Shown: positions 7,433 to 14,629 of the stretch, one piece after another
Layout of the letters: every line of letters starts with the position of its first letter
How positions within the stretch are numbered: position 1 is the first letter of the stretch
NCBI GenBank assembly: GCA_001626925.1
Contig: LUOR01000057.1
Coordinates: forward strand, 1 to 36,446
Length of the DNA: 36,446 bases
Direction: 5' to 3'
DNA from: Moraxellaceae bacterium REDSEA-S32_B1
GTDB lineage: Bacteria > Pseudomonadota > Gammaproteobacteria > Pseudomonadales > Moraxellaceae
The notes under the pieces: generated by a model
Told to the model about the DNA's origin: nothing
Database searches by the model: none
The model's input: only the letters and a program-made list of their open reading frames with translations
Translations under genes and position numbers: made by a program

Positions 7433-8050
7433 TTACTCAAAAGCACTTACATCACCCAACCCACGACGCACAATCGTGGGGTTTTCTTTTGATAGATCAA
7501 TAATACTGGTGGTCGCAAGCATGCCTAGACCACCATCAATGAATACATCAATACGTTTACCTAGTTGCATTTCAATATCAAAAGGATCATCAAGCGGATC
7601 AGTTTGATCAGGTAAAATCAGCGTACTAGTAATCAATGGTTCGCCAAGTTCTTTGAGTAAAGCTTGCGCAATCGGATTGCTTGGAATGCGTAGTCCAATG
7701 GTTTTTTTCTTAGGGTGCATCAAACGACGAGGTACTTCACTGGTCGCAGGCAAAATATACGTGGTGATCGCAGGCGTATTGGCTTTGAGCAAGCGATACA
7801 TCGCATTATCAACTTTGGCATAGGTCGCAATGTCTGATAAATCCTGACAGATAATCGCATATTGATGTTTATCAGATAGCCCACGAATCTGTGAAATCCG
7901 ATCCATTGCCGATTTATTTCCAATTTGACAGCCAATCGCATAGGCTGCATCGGTCGGATAGACCACCACATCACCTGCACGAATTCGCTCAACCGCTTGG
8001 CTAATCAAGCGAGGCTGAGGATTGTCAGGGTGTATGCGAAGATGCAACAT
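7433..8050 (-). CDS. yciO: YciO-type Sua5/YrdC-family protein
   Basis: The 205-residue protein belongs to the Sua5/YrdC/YciO family, whose TsaC/Sua5 members make threonylcarbamoyl-AMP for the tRNA t6A modification. It follows E. coli YciO closely in length and sequence order: IHPDNPQPRLISQAVERIRAG, VVYPTDAAYAIGCQI, EVPRRLMHPKKKTIGLRIPSNPIAQALL and GEPLITSTL. YciO has been shown to be weak or divergent as a t6A enzyme, so the biological role is uncertain. There is no strong ribosome site before ATG 8050. It converges on the GNAT pseudogene with only two bases between the stop codons, and a plus-strand hairpin lies inside its 3' end. Confidence 0.9.
   Translation of the reverse strand: MLHLRIHPDNPQPRLISQAVERIRAGDVVVYPTDAAYAIGCQIGNKSAMDRISQIRGLSDKHQYAIICQDLSDIATYAKVDNAMYRLLKANTPAITTYILPATSEVPRRLMHPKKKTIGLRIPSNPIAQALLKELGEPLITSTLILPDQTDPLDDPFDIEMQLGKRIDVFIDGGLGMLATTSIIDLSKENPTIVRRGLGDVSAFE
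7460..7490 (+). terminator. Plus-strand terminator-like hairpin inside the end of yciO
   Basis: CCCACGA (7460-7466) and TCGTGGG (7474-7480) form a 7-bp stem, followed by GTTTTCTTTT. It lies about 30 bases after the GNAT pseudogene stop, within yciO coding sequence on the other strand. It is a plausible intrinsic terminator for plus-strand transcripts. Confidence 0.5.
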
Positions 8051-8157
8051 AGTAGTTGTCCAAAAGATGGAATAGTTTAATTATAGCACTTTTTCACAAT
8101 ACCCATTCAGAATACGGCATTGATCAAGAAAACTTGTATTGGGCTGTCATCGTGTTT

Positions 8158-8787
8158 TTAGTCTAAGTCAGACCGTTGAAATTCGCCAATTTCTAAAAAT
8201 TTTCCATCTCGAATTTCTTCGCATAAATGTTGAATGAGCGCAAAGCCATCTTTGGGAATGCTCTGCGGGTCATTTAAAAAAGTCTGTACTTGCGCAAATA
8301 CATTGTCTTTAAACACTTTTCCATCACCACCTTCACCAGTCAGATTATCAAGTGATACTCGAAATGGTCGCCCACATGATTTGGCAAATAACCATTCTAA
8401 AGCTTGTGGTTTGATTTCTACTTTTTCAAATAACGCTTGCTCTGATTCGCTTCGACCATCAGGTGCATACCAATAGCCGAGATCAGCTTGGGTGCGACGT
8501 TTTGTGCCTGCAATACACCAATGACTGATTTCATGCAGTGCACTATTAAAAAAACCGTGCGCAAACTGAATCTTGGCAGGACAATCAGCCGTTGCAGGAA
8601 AATATTCAGGTTCATGCTCGCCACGGACTAAAATCACATTGTGGTGGGAAAACCATTGATTAAAGTGTAAAATTAGCCAATCCACTTGCATGGCTTCGGT
8701 GTGACACGCTGACCATGAGCTAAGTGATTGAATATTTTGAGCCGAAGACGTTGTAGAAGCGATATTTTTCGCTTGCGACGGATTCAT
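8158..8787 (-). CDS. epmC: Elongation factor P hydroxylase EpmC
   Basis: EpmC (YfcM) hydroxylates the beta-lysylated lysine of elongation factor P, the last step of that modification. The 209-residue protein contains the metal-binding core FAHGFFNSALHEISHWCIAG (HEISHW at 85-90), then GYWYAPDGR and KPQALEWLF, all matching E. coli EpmC as I remember it. It is about 27 residues longer at the N-terminus, with a Ser/Ala-rich leader of no clear function. I kept ATG 8787 because GAGAG is upstream; Met33 at 8691 would give the more usual length but has no ribosome site. It is divergent from yceD. Confidence 0.92.
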   Translation of the reverse strand: MNPSQAKNIASTTSSAQNIQSLSSWSACHTEAMQVDWLILHFNQWFSHHNVILVRGEHEPEYFPATADCPAKIQFAHGFFNSALHEISHWCIAGTKRRTQADLGYWYAPDGRSESEQALFEKVEIKPQALEWLFAKSCGRPFRVSLDNLTGEGGDGKVFKDNVFAQVQTFLNDPQSIPKDGFALIQHLCEEIRDGKFLEIGEFQRSDLD

Positions 8788-8844
8788 AATGACTAATTTC
8801 TCTCAAACAGTACAAAATTTAGATGCGAAATTGTATCTTAATCT

Positions 8845-8873
8845 TTGACATTAGTTTGATGAATTTGTAGAAT
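8845..8873 (+). promoter_or_regulatory. Strong promoter of yceD-rpmF
   Basis: A consensus -35, TTGACA (8845-8850), is followed after exactly 17 bp by TAGAAT (8868-8873). Initiation would be expected near 8880, six or seven bases before the yceD ATG. Confidence 0.75.
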
Positions 8874-8886
8874 TGCGTCCCTAATT

Positions 8887-9447
8887 ATGTCAGCAAATAC
8901 CTTTCCGACACAGATTGAGCCATTTAAATGGGCAGAGCAAGGTTATACATGGTTAGGTCAACTACCATTATCTAGCTTTACTCGTATTGCACACGAGGCG
9001 ATTGGATCAATTGATGATCTTTCGGTACAGGTCGAATGTAAGTTATCCTTAGATGCTTATCATCGTATTGCTTGGTTGACAGCACATCTGAAAGGTGGTG
9101 TTCCGCTTCGATGCCAACGCTGTTTGGATCAAGTCGATATGCCACTTGAAACAGATGTGAATGTTGCCTTGATTGATGATGATCGTGAGTTAGATTTCTT
9201 GGATGAGGATGCTGATTTCATTATTTTGGGTGAAGACCTCGGAACGACCAAAGGGGATATGAATGCTCCTGCGACGATCAATCTGATTGCTTTGCTTGAA
9301 GATGAACTGTTATTGTCGATGCCAAACTCACCTAAGCATGACGCTTGTGAACACAAACATCGACCAACTGTTCAAGCTGAAGAAAAAACCGAACGTGATA
9401 ATCCGTTCGATGTTTTGGCAGGTTTGAAGGGTAAACTGGGCTCATAA
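8887..9447 (+). CDS. yceD: YceD family protein (DUF177), 23S rRNA accumulation protein
   Basis: YceD/DUF177 proteins are encoded next to rpmF in most bacteria and have been linked to 23S rRNA accumulation; the mechanism is not well known. The 186-residue protein has the family core LKGGVPLRCQRCLDQVDMPLETDV (CxxC around 79-82), then an acidic segment DDDRELDFLDEDADFI, and a C-terminal part with LIALLEDELLLSMP. ATG 8887 is the only sensible start, since conserved sequence begins soon after it. There is no ribosome site before it, and the promoter at 8845-8873 predicts a leader of only a few bases. The rpmF gene follows after 61 bp. Confidence 0.9.
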   Translation: MSANTFPTQIEPFKWAEQGYTWLGQLPLSSFTRIAHEAIGSIDDLSVQVECKLSLDAYHRIAWLTAHLKGGVPLRCQRCLDQVDMPLETDVNVALIDDDRELDFLDEDADFIILGEDLGTTKGDMNAPATINLIALLEDELLLSMPNSPKHDACEHKHRPTVQAEEKTERDNPFDVLAGLKGKLGS

Positions 9448-9508
9448 TGTGCTATACTTGCGCCCGTTGATTGTTTGATCCATTTTTGTATTTGTAAAGG
9501 AGCCTCTC

Positions 9509-9694
9509 ATGGCTGTTCAGCAAAACCGTAAAAGCCGCTCTCGCCGTGATATGCGCCGTTCTCATGATGCTTTGACTGCGAGCACTCTAACTGTAGACCA
9601 AACTACTGGTGAAACACATCGTCGTCACCACGTAACTAAAGACGGTATCTACCGTGGTCGTCAATTATTCGCTCAGGCAACTGACGCAGAGTAA
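9509..9694 (+). CDS. rpmF: 50S ribosomal protein L32
   Basis: This 61-residue basic protein is bacterial L32 of the large subunit. The start [20 protein letters not shown] is diagnostic, and GIYRGRQLF is the usual C-terminal motif. It is the zinc-free form without the CxxC pairs found in some bacteria. An excellent AAGGAG lies nine bases upstream of the ATG. It is probably cotranscribed with yceD and ends in a strong terminator at 9719-9739. Unlike E. coli, no plsX or fabH follows. Confidence 0.98.
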   Translation: MAVQQNRKSRSRRDMRRSHDALTASTLTVDQTTGETHRRHHVTKDGIYRGRQLFAQATDAE

Positions 9695-9718
9695 TGGTTA
9701 GCATGTGATGCAAAAAAT

Positions 9719-9739
9719 GGAGCGAAAGCTCCTTTTTTT
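9719..9739 (+). terminator. Terminator after rpmF
   Basis: The stem GGAGC / GCTCC has a GAAA tetraloop and is followed by seven T residues. Confidence 0.88.
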
Positions 9740-9905
9740 ATGGGAAAAATTTATTTCGATAAGTGTCATTGAACATTGCAAATCATCTTTTTTGCCAATT
9801 AAGAAAATTTCGAAATTGCATAAAAAGTCAGTTTTGATGCTAGACAAGTCAGTGGAGCTTGATAAGCTTAAATCATTTTAAAAGTTGATATAACACGGAT
9901 TCTTT

Positions 9906-10907
9906 ATGTCATCATCATTTCAATCTTTATTATCTGATTCACAGCAACGCGCCACACAAACAGCTTTTGTTTTCCCTGGTCAAGGCTCGCAAAAAGTCGG
10001 TATGTTGGCAGAGCTTGCTGAAAAATATCCAAGTATTCGCAGCACCTTCCAAGAGGCATCGGATGCGCTTGGTTTTGATCTGTGGCAGATTGCCCAGTCA
10101 GGTGAACATTTAGATCGACACTTGGATCAAACCGAATTTACTCAACCTGCATTACTCACGGCAAGTATTGCGCTATGGCGTGTTTGGCTAGAGCAAGGTG
10201 GTGTCGTACCAAAGTATATGGCAGGGCATTCACTTGGTGAATATAGTGCGCTTGTGGCTGCTGAGGCAATGACTTTGAGTGATGCGGTGAAACTGGTGAA
10301 TCGTCGTGGTCAGTTGATGCAACAAGCCGTGCCACATGGTCAAGGTTCGATGGCTGCGATTCTCGGTTTAAGTGATGAGCAAGTGGTTGAATTGTGCGAG
10401 GCATCTTCACAAGTGGGTGCAGGGCAAGTCGAAGCAGCCAACTTCAATGCCAAAGGTCAGGTGGTGATCGCAGGTGATGCCGAAGCGGTACAAGTTGCCA
10501 TGACTAATGCGAAGGAAATGAGCGGAAAAGCCATTGTCTTGCCTGTGTCTGTTCCCTCACACTGTCGCCTGATGAAAGGTGCGTCAGCGCAGTTTAGTGA
10601 TGCGTTGAATGCGATTGAACTTCAGTTGCCAAAAATTGCAGTGATTAATAACGTCAATGCAGCGGTCGCGACAAATATTGATGGCTTGAAACAAGCGTTG
10701 ATTAATCAGTTGTATCAACCTGTGCAATGGACGAAAACCTTAGATAAGTTTGAGCAAAATGGTATTCACTATTTGGTGGAATGTGGTTCAGGTAATGTTT
10801 TGAGCAATTTGGCGAAACGCTTAGCATTTGTGGAAAAGGTTTTCCCTACAGATACCGTTGCTCGGTTTGACGATGCGTTACAGCAAATCAAAGCAATTGA
10901 AGCATAG
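9906..10907 (+). CDS. fabD: Malonyl-CoA:ACP transacylase FabD
   Basis: FabD moves malonyl groups from CoA to acyl carrier protein, supplying fatty-acid elongation. The 333-residue protein has the nucleophile Ser109 in AGHSLGEYSAL, the N-terminal FVFPGQGSQKVGM (21-33) and the catalytic-His region LPVSVPSHCRLM. It is about 20 residues longer than E. coli FabD because of an N-terminal Ser/Gln-rich segment; translation from ATG 9906 has only a weak ribosome site (GGA). It begins a fabD-fabG-acpP group, separated by about 100 and 93 bp gaps, each gene with its own site. Confidence 0.96.
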   Translation: MSSSFQSLLSDSQQRATQTAFVFPGQGSQKVGMLAELAEKYPSIRSTFQEASDALGFDLWQIAQSGEHLDRHLDQTEFTQPALLTASIALWRVWLEQGGVVPKYMAGHSLGEYSALVAAEAMTLSDAVKLVNRRGQLMQQAVPHGQGSMAAILGLSDEQVVELCEASSQVGAGQVEAANFNAKGQVVIAGDAEAVQVAMTNAKEMSGKAIVLPVSVPSHCRLMKGASAQFSDALNAIELQLPKIAVINNVNAAVATNIDGLKQALINQLYQPVQWTKTLDKFEQNGIHYLVECGSGNVLSNLAKRLAFVEKVFPTDTVARFDDALQQIKAIEA

Positions 10908-11006
10908 AAACTATTTATTTTTAGATTGAAACTTATTTTCAGATTGGATAGAAACTGAATTAGCGAGATGTTTTTAAATCGAAATGTTGAATAAAAGGAA
11001 TATTGA

Positions 11007-11753
11007 ATGAGCGACACTAAGAAAGTAGCTCTCGTGACAGGTGCAAGCCGCGGTATCGGTGCTGCGATTGCGGCACAGCTTTCCCAAGATGGATTCTTTG
11101 TAGTGGGTACAGCGACTTCACAACAAGGCGCAGAGAGCATTAGCCAAAGCCTAGCGACTCAAGGCGCAGACTGTGGTGTAGGCAAGGTGCTGAATGTCTG
11201 TGATAAAGATGCAATTGAGCAAGTGATTAGCGAGATTGAAGCTGAGTACGGCAACGTCTTGGTCTTGGTGAATAATGCAGGCATTACCAAAGACAATCTA
11301 TTACTTCGTTTGAATGAAGATGACTGGGATGAAGTGATCAATACGCATCTTAAAGCCGTCTATCGCCTGTCTAAACGTGTATTAAAAGGCATGACCAAAG
11401 CACGGTTCGGACGCATTATTAATATTAGCTCAGTGGTTGCGCACTTTGCCAATGGTGGACAAACTAACTATTCAGCAGCTAAAGCAGGTATCGAAGCTTT
11501 TGGGCGTAGTCTTGCGCAGGAAATGGGTAGTCGTCAGATCACAGTCAATGCGATTGCCCCTGGATTTATTGCCACAGATATGACTGAAACCTTACCTGAA
11601 GACGTCAAAGCAAAAATGATTGCCCAAGTCCCTTTAAATCGTTTGGGTCAACCCCAAGATATTGCGGATGCGGTCAGCTATTTAGCCAGTGATCGTGCCA
11701 GTTATATTACGGGTACAGTGTTGCACATCAACGGTGGCATGTATATGTCATGA
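11007..11753 (+). CDS. fabG: 3-oxoacyl-ACP reductase FabG
   Basis: FabG reduces beta-ketoacyl-ACP to 3-hydroxyacyl-ACP with NADPH in type II fatty-acid synthesis. The 248-residue protein is a classical short-chain dehydrogenase. The cofactor loop is TGASRGIGAAIA (11-22), NNAG is at 89-92, and the catalytic residues are Ser141/Ser142, Tyr155 and Lys159 in the YSAAK motif. The C-terminal GFIATDMTETLP and SYITGTVLHINGGMYMS are typical of genuine FabG. AAGGAA lies seven bases upstream of the ATG. Its position between fabD and acpP supports the housekeeping role. Confidence 0.97.
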   Translation: MSDTKKVALVTGASRGIGAAIAAQLSQDGFFVVGTATSQQGAESISQSLATQGADCGVGKVLNVCDKDAIEQVISEIEAEYGNVLVLVNNAGITKDNLLLRLNEDDWDEVINTHLKAVYRLSKRVLKGMTKARFGRIINISSVVAHFANGGQTNYSAAKAGIEAFGRSLAQEMGSRQITVNAIAPGFIATDMTETLPEDVKAKMIAQVPLNRLGQPQDIADAVSYLASDRASYITGTVLHINGGMYMS

Positions 11754-11846
11754 TTTTGTTTAGGCACGTAATTGGCTTTGACATTATCTATTTTTAATCT
11801 AAACTAAGGCGAGAACAAAACGCCACAAGCAATGAGGAGAATTCCT

Positions 11847-12083
11847 GTGAGCGATATCGAACAACGTGTTAAACAAGCAGTCGCTGAACAACTCGGTGTC
11901 AATGCTGAAGAAATCAAAAATGAAGCATCTTTTATGGATGATTTAGGTGCGGATTCTTTAGATCTAGTAGAGTTAGTAATGTCATTTGAAAATGACTTTG
12001 ACATTACCATCCCTGATGAAGACTCAAATGCAATCACCACAGTTCAATCTGCAATTGATTACATTACAGAAAAGCTTGGTTAA
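11847..12083 (+). CDS. acpP: Acyl carrier protein AcpP
   Basis: AcpP carries growing acyl chains on a 4'-phosphopantetheine. The 78-residue acidic protein has the attachment site [13 protein letters not shown] with Ser37 as the modified residue. The reading frame extends upstream to an ATG at 11832, but that ATG overlaps the AGGAGA ribosome site (11835-11840). The real start is therefore GTG 11847, six bases after the site, giving the normal N-terminus [16 protein letters not shown] strong terminator follows, so it closes the fab group; fabF is not adjacent. Confidence 0.97.
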   Translation: MSDIEQRVKQAVAEQLGVNAEEIKNEASFMDDLGADSLDLVELVMSFENDFDITIPDEDSNAITTVQSAIDYITEKLG

Positions 12084-12105
12084 TTTAAAAAAGCCAAGAT
12101 ATTTT

Positions 12106-12130
12106 AAGGTCGCATATTGCGACCTTTTTT
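12106..12130 (+). terminator. Terminator after acpP
   Basis: The 9-bp stem AAGGTCGCA / TGCGACCTT has a TAT loop and is followed by T residues. Confidence 0.88.
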
Positions 12131-12280
12131 ATTGCTAAAATTTTTTACACTATTTCAAAAGTGACTTGATTAACCTTACAAAACATTACACGAATGAGTA
12201 TTTTATTTGCTTGAGTAGGTCTTCGAATCACGCTAAAAATTGAGAACCGATTTTGGTATATTAAGAAAATGGAGATTGAT

Positions 12281-12754
12281 ATGGGCTTTTTCGATTTTGT
12301 AAAAGGCATCGGCAAAAAGAATAACGCACAGCCAGTAGAACAACCAAATGCACCTGCTGCCAGTGAACCGTCTGCACAAGAAACTGCAAATAAACTACTT
12401 GGCTTGGTGAAAGGTTTGGATTTGGGCATTACGGGTTTGTCTGTTGGCTATAACAGCACCACAGACCTCGCAACGCTCAAGGGTGAAGCACCATCACAAG
12501 CTGCTCGTGAAAAAGCGATTCTCGTTGTGGGTAATGTTGATCATGTAGCACGTGTTGATGATCAAATGACAGTAGCGACGGCTGAACCTGAAAGTAAATT
12601 CTACACGGTACAATCAGGCGACAATTTGTCGAAAATCGCCAAAGAAGTGTATGGCGACGCGAATCAATATCCAAAAATCTTTGAAGCAAACAAACCTATG
12701 CTCAAAGACCCTGATGAAATCTTTCCAGGTCAAGTATTGCGTATTCCTGCGTAA
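12281..12754 (+). CDS. kbp: Kbp-like BON-LysM protein (potassium-binding protein family)
   Basis: The 157-residue protein has a BON domain (about 35-95) and a C-terminal LysM domain (about 103-155, FYTVQSGDNLSKIAKEVYG through KDPDEIFPGQVLRIPA). It has no signal peptide. This matches E. coli Kbp (YgaU), a cytoplasmic potassium-binding protein, in length, domain order and the conserved MGFFDFVK start. The start is ATG 12281, preceded by GGAG seven bases upstream; the in-frame ATG at 12269 overlaps that site. It lies alone between two terminators. Potassium binding is inferred from the homologue. Confidence 0.88.
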   Translation: MGFFDFVKGIGKKNNAQPVEQPNAPAASEPSAQETANKLLGLVKGLDLGITGLSVGYNSTTDLATLKGEAPSQAAREKAILVVGNVDHVARVDDQMTVATAEPESKFYTVQSGDNLSKIAKEVYGDANQYPKIFEANKPMLKDPDEIFPGQVLRIPA

Positions 12755-12764
12755 ATAAATAACC

Positions 12765-12794
12765 AAAAAATCGCTCAATTGAGCGATTTTTTTT
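12765..12794. terminator. Bidirectional terminator between kbp and trhO
   Basis: TCGCTCAA / TTGAGCGA is a perfect palindrome (12771-12786), flanked by A6 on the left and T8 on the right. It serves both converging genes. Confidence 0.88.
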
Positions 12795-12819
12795 ATTGCA
12801 GGGAATTATTGCTTAAGAA

Positions 12820-13770
12820 TTAAAGACGTTTACGCTTAGCCGTTACAATCTGCGACTGACGCATGCGGAAGCCATCTTTTTGCTTATCTGTGGTTTTGTC
12901 AATGCAGTGCAGACAAGATACACCATGTTCATAGCTTGGCAATTCACGCTCTTCAGGTGTAGTTGACCAACCGCAAGCGTGGCATTTTTCATTCTGACCT
13001 TCTTTAAGACCGTGCGTCATCGCTGTACGACCATCAAAGACAAAACATTCACCTTGCCACAAGCTTTGTTCAGCAGGCATTTCTTCTAAGTATTTTAAAA
13101 TCCCACCTTTGAGGTGATAGACCTCATCAAAACCTTCTTGTAAAAGCAGTGATGTCGATTTTTCACAGCGAATCCCGCCTGTGCAAAACATCGCAATTTT
13201 TTTATCTTTATGTTCTGCAAGTTGCTGTTTTACATATTCAGGAAATTCACGGAAGCTTTCAGTTTTTGGGTCAATAGCCCCTTTGAATGTGCCTGCTTGG
13301 TATTCGTAGTCGTTACGTGTATCAATCAAGATCACATCGTCACGGCTGATCATGTCGTTCCACTCTTGTGGATTGAGATAGTGTCCAACCAAGTCACGTG
13401 GTTTCACATCGACGCCCAAAGTGACGATTTCTTTTTTCAGCTTAATTTTCATCTTGCGAAAAGGTTTTTCTTGGCTCAGCGATTCTTTGTATTCCATCGC
13501 ATTAAAGCCTTCATTGAGCAAGAATTGGCGGATACGATCAATCGCTTCTCGATCGCCTGCCACAGTACCATTAATCCCTTCATCTGCTACGATCAGCGTA
13601 CCACAGAGGTTGATGCTTTGAACCAAGTTCAGTAAACGCTCACGTAAGTCAGCAGGATTTGAAACTTCACGAAATTGGTACAGTGCGGCAACGATCCAAG
13701 TGGCAGTGTTTTGTGCTGGCGATGTTGCTGGCTCTGCGACAGGTGTAAGCTGTTCTACAGTAGCAGTCAT
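12820..13770 (-). CDS. trhO: tRNA uridine(34) hydroxylase TrhO (rhodanese family)
   Basis: TrhO (YceA) uses oxygen to form 5-hydroxyuridine at the wobble position of certain tRNAs, the precursor of cmo5U/mo5U. The 316-residue protein has an N-terminal ferredoxin-like domain with LIVADEGINGTVAG (59-72), then a rhodanese domain with VILIDTRNDYEYQAGTFKGA. The active-site loop is CTGGIRCEKS with Cys196. A Cys-rich tail follows, with CHACGW and CLHC, probably metal-binding. The frame continues upstream to 14085, but the family alignment begins near ATG 13770, with GGAG about ten bases upstream; the upstream extension overlaps the next gene. Confidence 0.93.
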   Translation of the reverse strand: MTATVEQLTPVAEPATSPAQNTATWIVAALYQFREVSNPADLRERLLNLVQSINLCGTLIVADEGINGTVAGDREAIDRIRQFLLNEGFNAMEYKESLSQEKPFRKMKIKLKKEIVTLGVDVKPRDLVGHYLNPQEWNDMISRDDVILIDTRNDYEYQAGTFKGAIDPKTESFREFPEYVKQQLAEHKDKKIAMFCTGGIRCEKSTSLLLQEGFDEVYHLKGGILKYLEEMPAEQSLWQGECFVFDGRTAMTHGLKEGQNEKCHACGWSTTPEERELPSYEHGVSCLHCIDKTTDKQKDGFRMRQSQIVTAKRKRL

Positions 13771-13960
13771 GGGATAGATACTCCGAATATAAATGATGTG
13801 GGCAATAAACGTGCTTAATAAACTGGTTGATAAACCGAGTGTATAAAAGCGAGTTGATAAAAATATAAGGTGCGTTATTCTAACGGAATCTAATTCAGAA
13901 AGCGATAATTCCATATAACTGTTATGGATTAATCGAGTTAAGTTTATTGAGCAAAATTGT

Positions 13961-14455
13961 ATGTCCAACCTAATCATCAAAGCCGAAACGCAACTGCTAT
14001 TGACACCCTGTGCAGGGCGGTGCTCGACGGTATTTGGCGATAGTGTATGTCGTGGTTGTCGCCGATTTAACCATGAGGTGATCAATTGGAATCGCTACAG
14101 TAATGCGGAGAAGCAGTCGATTTGGCAACGCTTAGATGCACAGCTCGATCAAATCCTCGTGCCATTATTGCCACAATATGAATTAGCGACCATTGAAGCC
14201 TTTCTAACCCATAAACGTATTCGCCTGATGCCGAATGCCAGTCTTGGGCGTAAGCTCTATCATGCGTTAAAGCTGTGCGAAAAAAATATCAATTTTGCTG
14301 ATGAAAGTGGTTTGGGTTTAGAGTCTTCTCAAATCAAAACCACATGGAAATTGTTTGAAGCACGTGTGTTAAATCTTGCCCAAGCAAGCTATGAAGTGGC
14401 ATGGCTACGTGCTAATTTTATCCATCAAAATGTCAACGAATTTGACGAAGAATAA
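13961..14455 (+). CDS. DUF1289 domain protein, 164 aa
   Basis: The N-terminal part has the DUF1289 cysteine pattern: TPCAGRCSTVFGDSVCRGCRR (about 16-36), then EVINWNRYSNAEKQSIWQRL. Four closely spaced cysteines suggest a small metal site. The rest, about residues 60-160, is helical-looking and polar with no motif I recognise. No ribosome site is obvious before ATG 13961. The role of this family is not known. It is divergent from trhO, whose upstream region it partly uses. Confidence 0.82.
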   Translation: MSNLIIKAETQLLLTPCAGRCSTVFGDSVCRGCRRFNHEVINWNRYSNAEKQSIWQRLDAQLDQILVPLLPQYELATIEAFLTHKRIRLMPNASLGRKLYHALKLCEKNINFADESGLGLESSQIKTTWKLFEARVLNLAQASYEVAWLRANFIHQNVNEFDEE

Positions 14456-14553
14456 ATTTCTCAAAACTACATTGACGTAAAAATAGAACGCATAAAAAAC
14501 GATGCGAAGATCGACTGTCAAATAAGCTCAAATAGAATTTTTTAGCTTCATCG

Positions 14554-14584
14554 CTTTGTCATTTTTCGGTCATTGTTTTGTCTT
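14554..14584 (+). promoter_or_regulatory. Pho box upstream of phoA (predicted PhoB binding site)
   Basis: Three copies of a GTC core lie at 14558, 14569 and 14580, exactly 11 bp apart: TTTGTCATTTT, TCGGTCATTGT and TTTGTCTTAAT. This is the repeat geometry of PhoB sites (CTGTCAT with 4-bp AT spacers). It ends about 46 bp before the phoA start and just upstream of an AT-rich -10-like stretch (14583-14591). It predicts induction by phosphate starvation. Confidence 0.75.
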
Positions 14585-14629
14585 AATTTTAACGCCATTG
14601 ATTTTCTTTGAAAAATTTAGGACAAATAG

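Noticed and set aside
9856..9894. Palindrome AGCTTGATAAGCT and TATAAC as a fabD promoter/operator
   Set aside because: The short palindrome contains repeated HindIII-like halves and the -35/-10 spacing (24 bp) is wrong; not strong enough to report as a feature.
13771..14085. N-terminal extension of about 105 codons on trhO
   Set aside because: Composition is unlike the rest, the conserved family sequence starts at 13770, and the extension overlaps the DUF1289 gene on the other strand.
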